A program made the translations under genes and the position numbers. A DNA stretch of 64,000 nt from Aspidapion aeneum. Lineage: Eukaryota; Arthropoda; Insecta; Coleoptera; Brentidae. The DNA is taken from assembly GCA_963576565.1 (NCBI GenBank), contig OY755040.1, positions 82,245,321 to 82,309,320 on the forward strand, given 5' to 3'. Shown piece by piece: positions 42,616 to 55,565 of this stretch (the stretch's first letter is position 1; each line of letters starts with the position of its first letter). Below the pieces are notes generated by a model, which was given only the letters and a program-made list of their open reading frames with translations, was not told the origin of the DNA and searched no databases.

Positions 42616-43912
42616 CTTTTTGTATATGTTATTTTAATATACCCCAAATTTACCTCGGCTAGGTAGAGCTATTTAGGGTCGTGAAGTTCTTTTAAGAAAA
42701 ATATTGTCAATTTTCTATTTTTGAAATGATAATAGACTTCTATTTACTTTGACACAATTAACAACAACGGTGATAGATTTTCCTTACTATCACCATGTTA
42801 CCAATGTATCAATGCAGGAACGAAATAAAAGATCAGGATTACTTTTTGTTTACAAACCTCAACATTTATTTTGTTTCAGAAAGAAGAGCAAATAAAAATC
42901 AAATGATCAAATATAAACAAGAAAAAAATATTAATTTTTTGTTGAAACTCAGTTTCTTAAAAAGATAGTCAAAAAAATTATATTAATAAAATTATAGATT
43001 TTACTGTTCATACATAACTTAAAAGAGACATACTTCCTTTTTAGAACCTTGTTTCTTTTGATGTACAATAGTGAAAAATATTTACATATGTTATAATAGT
43101 TTTGTCGAGAATTGAGGTTAGAAAAAAATAACATAAAAACAAAATAATCTTAACCCAGGAAATGTTAGACTCAGTATACTTGAAGTGATCTTTAAAATAC
43201 AACTATGGTTTCAACCATTTTCCACTGATAAAAACAAAAAAAAACTTTATTTTCTGATCAGGTCCATCAAAACACCCTATATAAATATTCCAAAGTTTCA
43301 TCAAAATTTGTACATACTGTACAGTAATTCTGTAGAATTACCAAATAAAACTTTAGTCTATTCACACCAAATTATTTGTCTTTTCTGGACGCAAATCATA
43401 ACCTAAGTTTATAAAAAAAACAAAAATGTGTATTTTGGTTATAAAAAAATATATATAAAAAAAAAACAAACCAGCTATCAGCAACAGCTATATAAAATTT
43501 TAGCTGTATTAACCTGTCTAACTATATCAACCAAAGGTGCTTATGATACCTATAACCTCAAATTTAACCATATGGTCATGTCGTAATGACTATTGTTAAT
43601 TGATACCAAGCGATCCAAAAAAGAAATGAGAGCGAGGTGAAGGATTAATTACTAGTTTAAAATCATAATCTGGATTCTAGAAATCCCATGTAGGCACAAC
43701 ATTGTGAACCCATTATAAATAAACTATAACCAAAATACCATATAGCCAATATATAAATATTTTGTCGAACATAGTTCGAACCATAAAACAAAAAAATATG
43801 AAACTAATCAAAATTTTTATAAAAAAATTAAGTAGTCTAAATAGAGAGATAATTGTCTGTTAAAGACATAAAGAAAAATTGTAACATTTCCTCGGCAAAG
43901 AAAAAATGTTAT

Positions 43913-43916
<4 letters not shown>
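42616..43916. other. AT-rich interval, no gene seen
   Basis: No coding or repeat signature was recognised besides A/T runs. Small ORFs (42949-43134, 43185-43406) are AT-driven and not considered genes. Confidence 0.45.

Positions 43917-43980
<64 letters not shown>
43917..43980. repeat. (TA)n microsatellite, about 32 units
   Basis: Uninterrupted TA run. It is followed by GGCGTTGTCACCTCGGCGTT and further GTGACAACGT-like boxes up to about 44420, similar to the centre of the palindrome at 61980-62220. Confidence 0.9.
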
Positions 43981-43981
<1 letters not shown>

Positions 43982-44925
43982 ATGCACTCGGCGTTGTCAC
44001 CTCGGCGTTAAGGATATGACGACCTGACCTCACCTATTTCTAGTGGTGTTAGCCCATATATAGGTACATATATGACATGAGGGGAAGTTCCTTTACCAGA
44101 ATTTCAAAAGAGGGGTAAATAATTTTTTTTCAAATATTTGATAAATACGTGGAATACGTTCGGACCTCAGACCGATATACAACCTTTGGATATGTGCTAT
44201 TTCCTGCCACCTCAGACACTGTTGCCGGTTTTATTAAGGTGATAACGTATGGCGTAAGTCTATAAGCAACAATAGCTTTATCTAACTAAATTTAAATATT
44301 AAATATAAGGTAACAACGTTTTACTTTTAATTAGGGACACTTTAGGAAATATAACAACTTTAAAAGGTTGCAAAAGTTTGTAAGAAAAGATTAATGGTGA
44401 CAACGTACTGTCTTTAAATAAAAAACCGAACTAAATGTTCTTTTATTATAGAAAAACTTGCTGTTATTTTTTTTGAAAAACACATTTTGAGGTTTTGTGA
44501 TCTCAGAAAAGTTGCATAGCTTGAAAGTCCTAAATACAATTTTTGTTGAAAAATGGTTTACTTCCTGTCAAAAATTCTACACATAGATCCGATAAACATT
44601 AAAAGGAAATTGTCAAAAATACACTCTATGGAATGCAAAAAAAAATAATACATTATCTTAATTTATATATTTTTGGGTTTGCAATGTTTATGACATGATT
44701 GATATGACAGAATTTTTATAAAAAATTATTTATCCGTAACAAAAAAATTTATAAAAAAGAAATTGTGATAATTAGTTAAGCCGTTTAAAACAGGAAAACC
44801 ATATACAGGAATGATGTGTTTGCCCACGCCACAGCCCAACGCGAATATTATTAATCTAATAATAACCACCAGCAATCACAAGGCTCAAATGTTTACGTGA
44901 TGTCAGAATTTGTAAATGACATTCT
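43981..44925. other. AT-rich interval with GGTGACAACG-like boxes
   Basis: Boxes like GGTGATAACGT, GGTAACAACGTTTT and GGTGACAACGTACT (near 44240, 44310 and 44396) suggest a decayed relative of the (TA)n-centred palindrome. No gene. Confidence 0.35.
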
Positions 44926-46219
44926 GGGGGCAATTCTTTACATTTCAAAAAATCTGCCGAAATTTGAAAAAATGTGACATAATCTGGCGCTTAAGATTTC
45001 TCGTTTAAAAGGCAATTTTTAAACTTAAAAACTTACCTAAAAGGCGATTTCCCACTTTTTGATAGATGTAGCTTCACGATATAATATTTGTTTTTAATTA
45101 AAAACCCGTAATTTGTTGAAAATTTTTAATTTAAAAATTGTAAATAAATTTAAAGCAGAAGACCATTAACCACACAAACTGAAATGTCAGATTTCGTCAC
45201 ATTTCTTACAAATTTATGAGTCCTATTCGTTTTCTTTAAGAGGTCAGCTAAGTTTACTTTCTTTCTTTGTTTTTCACGGTAAAATTAACAAAGAGGGACT
45301 AACTGCATGTCGTGGAAGGGTCGCTACAAAATTAGCTCTACGCTGTTGCCACCGTTATATTTGAACGGATTTTTAAGGGAATGTCAAATTATTTCTTTAA
45401 AATCTGCCAGAAAAATCTGATTAAGTGAGGATCCTGGTCAAATTATTGAAGTGGTGATTATTTTTTTACTTTTTTTATCTTTTATTATGCACCTATATAG
45501 TTTTTTATTCTGGGGGGTCCTCCCATATAGAAACTGTTGTTCTTCAGTGACGGCCCATGACACAGCCTTCGTAAACCAGAGAGAAAATAATAAATTGTCT
45601 CGGTCGTAAACTAACACGAAGGCTGCGCCCATAAGATTTTGGATAGGGTAATTAGAAATACTAGGGTCACTGCATCCTGGAAGTCTAGCGTCTCCCAGGG
45701 GTAGCGACACGAGTGTCAAAACGGTACTCAAAATTCCATAGACGTTCGTGAAAAATACTCATTTTTATACAGTCTGAGAAAAGAAAAATGTTTTAATAAA
45801 ACTTAAAAAGAACTCGTTTTTATACAGCTTAAGAAATAAAAAATATGTTCCTTGAGTTTTTGGGTTATGAATATTTATTGTAGGTATTATTGTTAAAAAT
45901 CATTTTCTTTTAAATATTATTTCTGTTTTTGTATAAAAATAATACGTAATAAATAAACAAACAGGACAGAAATACATTTCTATGTTAAAAGTTTATTAAT
46001 AGTATATAATATATCAAGGGATAAAATGAAACTTTTATCACGATGTTTATACGCTATTTTTCGCACTGTTTAATTTATTTTCCAAGGTTTTTTCCCATTT
46101 TTTTGGGTGTTTTCGGTATTGTGGTTTTTTATCAAAAGATAAAAAATGCACAAATACAGTTCGAGTTTTCGTAAGGTTCGGCTTAATTATTTATAATTTT
46201 ATAGTACATTTCATATAAA

Positions 46220-47180
46220 TATCGTAATATTAAGCATAAACTTCGAAAATCATTTTCTTCAAACCAAAAATTGTTCTAAAACATATTCTTCGAACAAAAG
46301 ATTGTTCGAAAACGTTTTATTCAAACAGAAATTTTTCCAAATCATTTTCTTCGAACAGAAATGTGTTCGAAAACATTTTCTTTGAACGGAAATTTGTTCG
46401 AAAATATTTTTTTTAAATGAAAATTTGTTCAAAAACATTTTTTCGAAAACCAATTTTTCGAAAAAATAATATTTGACCTGGCTTGCCAAACTTAACACAA
46501 CTCATATAGTTTGACTAATGGGGTTTTTTTCTAACAATTTTTGGAAACAAAAACTTCCCTGACTTCTTTCCCGGGATCCTAGAGGGTGTGAAACCAAACC
46601 GAACCAACCGAGACCTATTGTCGAAAAATGATTTCCCTAAATTAGCTTTCCGGTCCTCATTTTGGAAGGTTGAAATCGGTGTTACTCTAACCTTTCTTAA
46701 TTGAGCACATCAGGAGGTATCTGGACCGGTTCGGATACGTTTGTGATCAATTGACAAGGTTTAGGAAAATACCAATTTCGACCTTCCAAAAGGAGGAAAG
46801 TAGACAAATTTTCAGAATGTTTACGATCCCGGGAAAGAAGTCAGGGTTTTTTTGAAAAAATATGTTAAAAAGACCTTGCCGTAGTCAAACTATATGAATT
46901 GTGTTAGGTTTGGAAATCCAGGTCTAGAGCGTCTTTTATCGAAAAACTTGCTTTCGAAGAAAATGATTTCCATTCGAAGAAAATGTTTTTGAACAACTAT
47001 TACTTACGAACAAATTTCCGTTCAAAGAAATGGTGTTCGAATAAATTTCCGTTTAAAAAAAATGTTTTCGAACAAATTTCCATTAGAAGAAATTGTTTTC
47101 ATAAAAATTTCCGTTCGAAGAAAATGTTTTCGAACAAAGTTCTGCGACCCGTCGTGTTGCTACCTTGAGTTTTTATTGGA
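46220..47180. repeat. Foldback module 3 in the right copy
   Basis: Inverted TTCGAA-rich arrays (46255-46470 and 46960-47140) around the core at 46675-46790; the counterpart of 6905-7880. Arm ORFs such as 46983-47168 are array translations. Confidence 0.65.
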
Positions 47181-47694
47181 TGTTGATTTTTTAAAAACTT
47201 TTCTATGAGTGTGTGTGTGTACCTGTGTGTCTCTTAATTCTACTTTGTTTTGCAATCATTACAGTGTAGCTACTTTCGATCTTTGTTTGAACCTTTTTTT
47301 TTCAATCTTTTGTATTTTCGACCTTTTGTACTTTCGAACTTTTGTATTTTTGACCTTTTCTTCGCCGCCCGCTTTTTTTTGAACAATAATAAAAATAATA
47401 GTAGGTATATTATAAACCTGGGGCGTGCAGTGTTTACTTTTAATACCACGGCGGGAATTTTCATGCTCGACCGGAAGAAGGGCTATAATTTGCTAAGTGA
47501 CTAAAAGGGACTTTAATGCCAAGGTTTATTTTTATATACTAAAAATAATAATAATCATAAACTAAATAAATAGGTATTAAACCACTTACCGTACTGTAGT
47601 TTTAGCATGTCAAGTATATAAAAAAGCAGTGGGCAGTGATAGTTACCATGGCATTATATTAAACAAAAGTCAGTCAGATGCTAACAAACTAAGC

Positions 47695-47738
47695 TCACTC
47701 ATCGTCAAGCAAGGTAAAGCTTGCTTGACGATGAGTGA
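47695..47738. repeat. Perfect 19-bp hairpin, present only in the right copy
   Basis: TCACTCATCGTCAAGCAAG, a 6-base loop GTAAAG, then CTTGCTTGACGATGAGTGA. The left copy (6340-6382) has just one arm, joined to a TTTG/TGTT microsatellite. Confidence 0.8.
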
Positions 47739-48403
47739 CCTTATAACAAACAATGTGGAAAAAATATTATTTATTTCATAACAAACTAATTAAGTTTAGT
47801 CGAGAAAAAGTTCGAATTACATTTCTCGAAGATGGAAAATAAAGCATATTCTTACTTTGAGATGGGCATGGAAATGATGCAATAAACAGAATTTCGAAAA
47901 TTTCACAGTTTCCTGGTTTACAGCCTGGAGAAGTCTAGAAAGTTAAATGCTTCGTTTATATGGAAGCAATATTCTATGCCTAAGGACACAATAACGATCA
48001 AAACGAACCAAGCCATCGGCAAAGTACAGTAAGCTTACGGCAAGCTGGAACAAAATAATCGGTATCGTGTATATATTCCTTTTTGTTTTTTGTATTATAA
48101 TAAAATAAAATAATCCAAAAACCTATATTTTGCCTTTATGGTTTTAAAGAAATTACTTTCAATCACTGGGGACAAGAAATACTAGCTTAGCCCATGAAAA
48201 AAGGGATCAAACGTATACCTTTATTCCGTAGAGAGCATAAATTTATTAAATGATACAAAACCCAACATAATAGTTTTCTATATTTTAGAATATATATAAA
48301 ACATGCAAACTATATTTTTGGTTTCCTTCGCTGTGTGGGTCCTAACACAGGGTCCTAATAAATTTGAAATCATAAAAAACTCAGTTTTTTTAGGTTTGTT
48401 TAT

Positions 48404-48616
48404 TTGGACAGTAAAATTTATATACCGGATGTGACGGACAGTTCTTTACGTAACATTTGTAAACCATTTAATTTTTTTAAACATAAAAAAAGCTACGCTC
48501 CTGACATTGTCAGATTTGCGTTTTTCGTAAATGAGGTTATGTTTGGTGTCGCTACCCCTGGGAGACATGAGCGGCTAGTTCACAACTTGCATTCCGTTTG
48601 CTATTGGTCGAAATAG
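48404..48616 (+). other. Right-copy counterpart of the FVYLDSKIYIPDVTD ORF
   Basis: Keeps the frame of the left copy (5508-5747) with three substitutions. It is preceded by TTTTTTTAG, an excellent acceptor-like sequence at 48384-48393, which forms the end of a 42-bp segment (48352-48393, starting GTCC) absent in the left copy. Confidence 0.3.
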
Positions 48617-49145
48617 TCAGCTGACTTTTTGATGTTGAACGTTGCCGTTTAAGATTATTATTATATTATATTAAGAGATGGTGCCACCAGTCAAGCATTT
48701 AACAAACTTTATGTTTACAGCTTTCGGCGTAAAATACGAATATATACTAGTTGTAAGTGACTAAAAAGTGTAGCGGTTTGTGCAGTACATACCTATTGAA
48801 TTTAACTAAATCTATGCATATGCCGATGAGTTTTTTTTTATTGTTTTTTAAAAACATATTATATTTTTTTTAAATTAGCTTCCCTATCCTGTTTTCCTGT
48901 CGAAATCGGTGTTAACCTAATCCTGATAAATTATTCGACAACGTATCCTAACCTGTCCAGACACGCCCCGGTTAGGATACGTTTCCCATCAATTGACCAC
49001 GGTTAGGTTTTGTTTCAGTTTGGTTTAACACCGATTTCAACCTCCCAAAACGAGGACAGGAGAGTTTTAATTTTAAAAATCCCGCCTGACTATGTCAACC
49101 AATAGCAAATGGAATGCAAGTTGTGAACTATCCGCTCGTTGGGAG
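48540..49145. repeat. Foldback module 2 in the right copy
   Basis: Inverted arms (48545-48615 and 49080-49145) around the palindromic core CGTATCCTAACC ... GGTTAGGATACG at 48935-48990; the counterpart of 4975-5580. Confidence 0.6.
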
Positions 49146-49359
49146 ACGCCAGGCTTTCAGGATGCAGTGACCCTAAGAATAGTGCTACAGTCGCCACCTG
49201 ACGAAAATAAGTCGAAGGCGGAATTTTTCAGGGGTGCCACGACCACGTGGTCACATTGTGCAAGGAAAACTTAAGTTTGCGACACGCTCCCTAGAGGGAG
49301 CCGCACATATAGGCAGACAACTGCGTACAGCCGACCTGAAAATAGATTTCAAAATATGA

Positions 49360-52300
49360 ATAAAATGAACGGGACCCAAGAAACAAACCTTTAAAACATA
49401 AATTTCAAACTTTCTATAAATTCGTATAATTAAAAATAATGTTTGTATAATTATGTAAAATTTCTTGTGTGCCTAATATTATAGATTTGTTAAAAAATTC
49501 TAATTTTCTACTTAGCAATAAAAAGTTAAAAATAGCCCCAAAAAACTACTATTTACGGATTAGATCAAATTTTGGTCCAGGAGGTGAGTTACAGGGTGAT
49601 ATCGAAAATAGTAGTAAATCTTAATAAAAATCACATTTTTAAAAAACAACTCTGTCAGGAATTTAAGTTAGCAAATAAGAGTAAGAAATACATTAAAAAA
49701 TGTATCATGAACTTATTGTATTATTTTTAGATCTAGGACGTGAGAGACCTACAGGGTGATATCGAAATTAGAAGCGTAATTTTCTAAAAAACAAATTTTT
49801 AAAAAACAATGTTGTCAAGAGCTTTCGTTAGCAAAAAATTATTTGAAACACGTTACACAATCATACCATTATCAGATTTTATCACCTTCAGGTCCAGGAA
49901 TTGAGCTACATGAAACATTAGTGTGTGTAATTTTCTAAAAATCACATTTTAAAAAAGCAAGGTTGTCCGGAGCTTTTGTTAGCAAAGTATAGTTAGGAAT
50001 ACGTTAAACAATCATACCATTAACTGACTGTATCACCGTTAGGTCCAGGAAGTGAAGTACAGGGTGATATCGAAATTAGTAATAAAATTTCGTAAAAATC
50101 ACGTTTTTAAAAAACAACGTTGTCAGGAGCGTTTGTTAGCAAAAAATAGTTAGGAACACGTTAAGCAATCATACCACTTACTAAATTTCATTTACTTGCA
50201 GTAGGTAAGCTGCAGGGTGATATCTAAATAGCAGTAAAGATTTTGAAAAATCACGTTTTTAAAAAACAAGGGAGGTGAGCTACAGGGTGAAATGAATAAA
50301 TAAATCCAAAAATATTCACATATATTTACGTGAAAAACTTTTACTATTTATTTGACAAATTTACAAGTTAATATGATAAAATTTTGACATTAAAACTTAT
50401 TAGTTAATATAACCAAATCAACCTAAACCCCTAACTAACCTTGGTCAGAATAAAAGTTTACAAATACACATAAGAAATCCAAAAATCCCTACATTTATTT
50501 ACGTAACAACATCTTGGTTCGTTGTTCTTTTACAAATTCACAAATTAGTTTGAAAAAATCATGGCTTTATAATACATATCAAGTATAACCAAACCGAACC
50601 AAACCCATATAAATAAGGTTGGTCAATATAAAAATGTACAATAATTATTTACAGAAAAACCTGCCTGCCTTCGTTGTTAATTCACAAATTTACATGCTTA
50701 TTTGACAAAAATTTTTCATCCAAAATATACAATTAATAGAATCAAACCGAACCAGTTGGTCAATATAAAAATTAACAAATACAAATAGTAAATCAAAAAT
50801 TTTTTACAAATATTTTACATTTGTTTGATTTGTTAATTAACAAATTTACAAGATATTTTAGAATCTTGGCCCTAAAATATATATTTAATGTAACAAAACG
50901 AAAGCCTTGACTAGGCTTGCCTAATGTAAACATTTACAAACATACACGATAAATATAAAAATCTGCACATTTATTTACAGGAAAAAACTGTCTTCTTGTT
51001 ATTTCACAAATTTGCATGTTTTTTAGGCAACAATTTGACACCCAAGTTATCTATTTAACATAACCAAACCGAGCCAAATCAAATTCTTATAATTATTAAG
51101 CTTGCTCAATATAAAAATGTACAAATACAATATTTTGCATTTCTTTCAAAAAATCTGTTAATACATGTACCGCTACATAGCTATTTGGTTGTCTGATAAA
51201 GGGATATATTTCTTTACTTCTTTAGCTATTTTTACTGAAAACTCCAAATCAACAAAAGCAGTAGTTTCATCCCACTTAAGGTCTTTTATCTTTAAATTTT
51301 AAATATCTTTTACATAAATATTTTTTTGTATCGCTTAGGCTTTTAATTGTTTGTACAATAGTTATTTACCTAACAAGTGCGGAAAGAGGTACTTTTCCGC
51401 ACGCGACGGCAGTTGCACAAACGACGCGGAGCGAAGTTCGGGCAAGCCGTCAAGGATGGAAAAGATAGTTTCCGCAAGAATTAGGTACAATGTTTTTCCT
51501 ACGAGTGTTTTTGTCCATCTTCTTTATCAAAAAACATGTTTTAATTCGCAAAGATTTTATAATAATGCTAGAAAATGATACGTAAGATAGAATAGTCACA
51601 TAAATCATTTAATGAGTCCTAAATATCTTCATTTTTAACAAAACAAAACTCGTGCGGAAAAGAAATTTTTCAGCACTAGTGCGGAAAAGTTACTTTTCCG
51701 TACGTTTTTTTAACTTTTATTTTTACTTGATTTTTTTATGCACGGAAAAATAACAAAACAGGATTTTTTTATTATGATATATTAAAAAGAAACTTTATGT
51801 AAAGAACATTTAATTAACAATAACGAAAAAGTTAACGATGGTAGATATTGAAATTGAAAGTGCACTTTCTGTTTGTTGCATGCTTCAATATACATCAGAT
51901 GCCGAAACATCTTGAATAACGTCGTTTCTTATTGGAATTTGATTGGTTGGTGTTTGGCCCACTACAGAAATGCCTTGATCAGTTTGCTGCTTAGAATTAC
52001 TACTGTAGTGAATGAAGGAAGGTATATTGGTCTGTACAGGCTGTAACACATTACAGGCTTCTTCATTCGGTGCTTCTGGTAGCATCGGTACAGCAGCACT
52101 TCTTGAAAATGAAACTTGTGTGTAGGATAACGGGTTTTCATTTGAAAACGATTGTGGACGGGAAGGTTCTTGCAATTTGGACGTGCGGAAAAAAATCGTG
52201 AGGAAAGTAAAAATGAAGCGAAAAAGTAAAATTGTGCGGAAAAGTAATTAACGTAATATTCTTTTAATAGATCGCTCAAGAAACCCTAACTTATATGTTC

Positions 52301-53153
52301 TTGGTTTGTAAACAGTAAGGTGAGGCCAAAAGTTATTTTTAAAAATATGATTTATAAAAAAATTTACTACTAGTATCTTACCTACTGGACCTAAATGTAA
52401 CGCAGTTAGTGAATGGTGTGGTTTGTTTACATATTCCTAACTATTTTTTGCTCACCAAGACTCCTGATAAAGTTGATTTTTAAAATTGTGATTTTTACAA
52501 AAGTGTTTTACTAATTTTGATATCACCCTGTACCTTACTCCAAGGACCTAAAGGTAATACAGTCAGTTAATGTTATGATTTTTTAACGTGTTCCTAAGCA
52601 TTTTTTGATAACGAAAGCTCTTGACAACATTGTTTTCTAAAAATGTGATTTTTAGAAAAATACACTAGTAATTTCGATATCACCCAGTAGCTCACTTGCT
52701 GGCTCTAAAGGTAATACAATAAGTTAGTGATATGATTTTTTAAAGTATTTCTAACTCTTGTTTGCTAAATAAAACTCCTGACAAAGTTGTTTTTAACAAT
52801 GTAAATTGTACAACTATTTTTGATATCACCCTGTAACTCACCCCCTGAACCTAAATTTGAAATAATCCGTTAATACATAGTTTAACTTTTTGGGCTATTT
52901 TCAACTTTTTATTGTTAAGTAGAGAAGTAGAATTTCTAAACAAATCTATAATAGATTTTAAGGCCACCCTGTAGCAGACCTGAACCTAACCTTTATAACC
53001 TGGGTTTGGCAGACTTTTTTTCGATCTCTTCTCATACCTGATCATAAGAAATATTAGACAAACATTATTTTTAATTATATGATAATAATAATAACAAGTT
53101 TGATATTTATATATTCAAAGGTCATTTTTTGGGCCACGAGTTGCAATAAATCC
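49360..53153. repeat. Foldback module 1 in the right copy
   Basis: Arrays marked by CAGGGTGATATC (49590-50290) and its complement (52515-52970), with the central array at 50320-51130. It lacks about 130 bp near 51125 that the left copy has (2925-3050 region). Confidence 0.65.
51885..52175 (-). CDS. Conserved 96-codon ORF carried by the right large element
   Basis: Counterpart of 1872-2159: begins QEPSRPQSFSNENPLSYTQV and ends DVSASDVY before a stop. Relative to the left copy it has one extra codon (NENPL against NENL) and a few substitutions, some conservative (Glu-Glu-Ala against Glu-Glu-Ser); no shifts or stops. The upstream sequence repeats the TTTTCCGCAC boxes. It has no recognised domain and no ATG at its start, consistent with a carried terminal exon. 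Whether it is translated is unknown. Confidence 0.45.
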   Translation of the reverse strand: MQEPSRPQSFSNENPLSYTQVSFSRSAAVPMLPEAPNEEACNVLQPVQTNIPSFIHYSSNSKQQTDQGISVVGQTPTNQIPIRNDVIQDVSASDVY

Positions 53154-53594
53154 GATTTTTTTTTCATAAATTTATCAACCCTAATATAATAGTTTTCTTT
53201 CCTAAAATTCATTTGATTTCGTTAAAATAATAAAACGTTTGATTTTGTGGTCGGCTGTACTTAGCCATTCCGTTTGGTTCGCTTTGCATGTCATGTTCGT
53301 GTTATTTGAATCCAACTTTAACGAAATAAGAAAAACGTCTCATGGTTTTGTTATTGTTTTTTTCCGGAAAAATACAATTTTTTAAGAACCTGTGCATCAT
53401 CAACAATCCCGGAAAAATATTGCATTATCAGCAATCGAGTTTAAAGGTAGGTTTAGATTATATTTTTCCTCATTTTTCGGTTTTTGACGCTGTACAAAAA
53501 ACTGAAATTTACGATGTTGCCATGATTTAGGGCCAAAATTTGAGGCGTCAAATTTTTTCAGATTGTTTCAAATTTTAAAGAATTGCCCCCTCTT

Positions 53595-53800
53595 TATCAA
53601 AAAGGTTTCACGGCCGAATCCTCAGAGGTAAAGTAGCTTGAGGACGCGTTTCGGCTCCTAGAAGACAGCCTAAGCCCTGGATTTTTTTAAATTTGAAGGA
53701 ATTTCACGAGGTAAAATGTCTTAACAAAAAAGTTTTACGGGCAAGTCCTCAGAGGTAAAGGTAGCTCGGGGAAGCGTTTCGGCCTCATTAGGCCTCATTC
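53595..53800 (+). repeat. Two direct copies of a ~70-bp segment
   Basis: CCTCAGAGGTAAAG with surrounding sequence (AAGGTTTCACGGCCGAATCC and AAAGTTTTACGGGCAAGTCC; GCGTTTCGGC in both) occurs near 53605 and 53730, about 125 bp apart. Nature unknown. Confidence 0.5.
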
Positions 53801-54166
53801 AGCCCGAGCATAAACATGAAATAAAATGATCATGTCGGTATCTGAAAACGAAATAGGAAATATGGTGTTTACTGAGGAGAGACCAACTCTCAATTTGCAG
53901 CTTTGACATTCTTTATTATTTAATTTCCAAGTCATATCAAAATTATAATATCTTTATGTTCAATTTAGCACTGTGCCTAAGAGTCATTTGCAGCCGTAAT
54001 AGCCAAGTTTACAAAAACATTTCCAAACTAGTGAGAATCTTTAATTTTAAAATTTGTATTGGAGAACTTGGCTTTACTTTTATCTCAATTCTTTTAACGG
54101 ATCACCACTCTCGCGTACTTGGCTTTTTTTACATGAAATGTTTTTGTTATGATTTCACTCCTTTTT
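53801..54166. other. AT-rich interval, no gene seen
   Basis: The 77-codon ORF over 53956-54189 has no recognised features. No RNA gene was seen. Confidence 0.35.
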
Positions 54167-54900
54167 TAAAGGATTTGGATAATATTTAAGATTTAAAGTA
54201 GTAAAATGTGAGGAATATTATTCAAAAGTTTTGCAATGCCTTATTAAAAATTTTGAGGTTTTTTTTTTATATTTTCCTATGGTTTTATCATAGTTCCTAT
54301 CAGCCTTCTAAAGCTCAGCTCTCTAGTGTTCCTCGAAATAGGCAATGCTAATTTTACATAACTTTACATTTATAGATGTATAGGGGATGTAATAGGGGAG
54401 GAAAGTATATTAAAATTTTGGTGCTTTTAAATTTTTTACTATACTTAGTTTTATCATAGTTCCTCTCAGTCTTCCAAAGCTCTGGAAGAGGATAATGTTA
54501 CTTTTACATAACTTTACATTTAAAGGGGAGGGAAGTTAATTATAATTTGGGGTTTTTTAATTTTATTTTAAAGTTTTATCATAGTTCCTATCGGCCTTCC
54601 GAAGCTCAGCTCTCTAGCGTATCTGGAAGTGGGCAATGTTACTTTTACATAACTTTACATTTATAGGGTAGGGAAGTAAATTAAAATTTTGGGGTTTTTA
54701 AGTTTTTTTCCTATAGTTTTGTCATATTTCCCGTCAGTCTGACATAGCTCAACTTTCTAGCGCCTCTGGAAGTGGGCCGTGTTACTTTTACATAACTTTA
54801 CATGTATGGGGGAGAGGAGTGAATTAGAATTTTCGGGTTTTTTGATTTTTTCCAATGATTTGGTCACAATTTCTATCAGTGTGCCAAATTTCAGCTTTAT
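54167..54900 (+). repeat. Tandem array of ~130-bp units (first block)
   Basis: Units contain ATAGTTCCTATCAGCCTTC, AAAGCTCAGCTCTCTAG, GGAAGTGGGCAATGTTACTT and TTACATAACTTTACATTTAT. Four to five divergent units. A second block with the same units and the same lead-in (AAAGGATTTGGATAATATTT) starts at 59893. Confidence 0.75.
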
Positions 54901-54904
54901 AGCG

Positions 54905-55380
54905 TGTTAAATTTAAATTTTCGTAAATTAAAAAGTTAAACCCCTCGTAGTTCAAACGCGGCCATATGTATTAAAAATCGGCTTTGATGTTTGAAAACGT
55001 CTCGAAAATCAATCTCAGTCCATTTGTTTTGATCTATCTCTGCTAGAAATACCCAAAATCCGCAAAAAACATCGAAATTGGCACAACCTGTACAAGTCAT
55101 GTTTAAATTTGTCACAAAATACATTAGGGACTTAAAGCAAGGCAGAAAGCGCGAATTTGAGGAGGGTAGCGGGGTAATTCCCCCCTCTAAAAAAATAAAT
55201 GCACAAATATTTTTTCCGTCGACCATTACCCCCCCTAAATGTAGGTCAAAATTCCCGCTTGACAGGCAGTAATAGTACCAAGCAATATTTTGACAATTTT
55301 ACATTAAACGATGACAGCTGATCGACGACTTTCTTTTAAATTCAACTTTGGTATGTCAAGTTTGCAGTACCTACCTACTC
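54905..55380. other. Interval without recognised gene
   Basis: Overlapping ORFs on both strands here (54936-55226 and 55078-55272) have no recognised domain and are not supported as genes. Confidence 0.35.
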
Positions 55381-55565
55381 CAGTGGCGCACTCAGGGATA
55401 GTTCTTGGGGGGGTGCGAGGCCTCTGGGGTGGGCCCGAAGCCTCATGATGGCGAATTTTATACTCTTTAATCTTTTTATTCAGGAAATATGTGGAAAATC
55501 TCTAAAAAAATCTTAGGCATGGAAGGGCCGGCCCCCGAGACCCTTCCCTCTGGGTACGCCCATTC
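55381..55565. mobile_element. Probable hAT-like miniature element
   Basis: Starts CAGTGGCGCACTCAGGG; the other side reads CCCTCTGGGTACGCCCATT, an imperfect inverted relative. Internal G/C runs (GGGCC/GGCCC) are also inverted. No clear 8-bp duplication survives, so confidence is moderate. Confidence 0.5.

Larger units (their letters stand above)
44926..53590 (+). mobile_element. Large GGGGGCAATTCTTTA element, right copy (both ends present)
   Basis: The left end is GGGGGCAATTCTTTACATTT and the right end is the complement of GGGGGCAATTCTTTAAAATT. Further in, both sides carry AAATCTGNCGAAATTTGA-like repeats (44945-44985 and 53550-53580). TCT occurs on both sides (44923-44925 and 53591-53593), a possible 3-bp target duplication. 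The 8,665-bp body matches the left copy in reverse. No transposase or integrase ORF was seen, so it is presumably moved by enzymes from elsewhere. Known superfamilies with 3-bp duplications include PIF/Harbinger and some others; the ends do not identify one. Confidence 0.75.

Noticed and set aside
43917..43980. CRISPR-like or origin function for the (TA)n run
   Set aside because: A simple microsatellite; no spacers or initiator boxes, and the sequence is eukaryotic.
45438..45731. 97-codon minus ORF (MSTVLTLVSLPLGDARL)
   Set aside because: The frame is broken in the left copy and overlaps foldback-related sequence; no domain is recognisable.
580..53471. A single giant (53-kb) transposon with 8.6-kb terminal inverted repeats
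   Set aside because: The right arm has its own second terminus at 53590, beyond the shared part, and the inner borders lie exactly on the GGGGG terminus. Two separate insertions explain this better.
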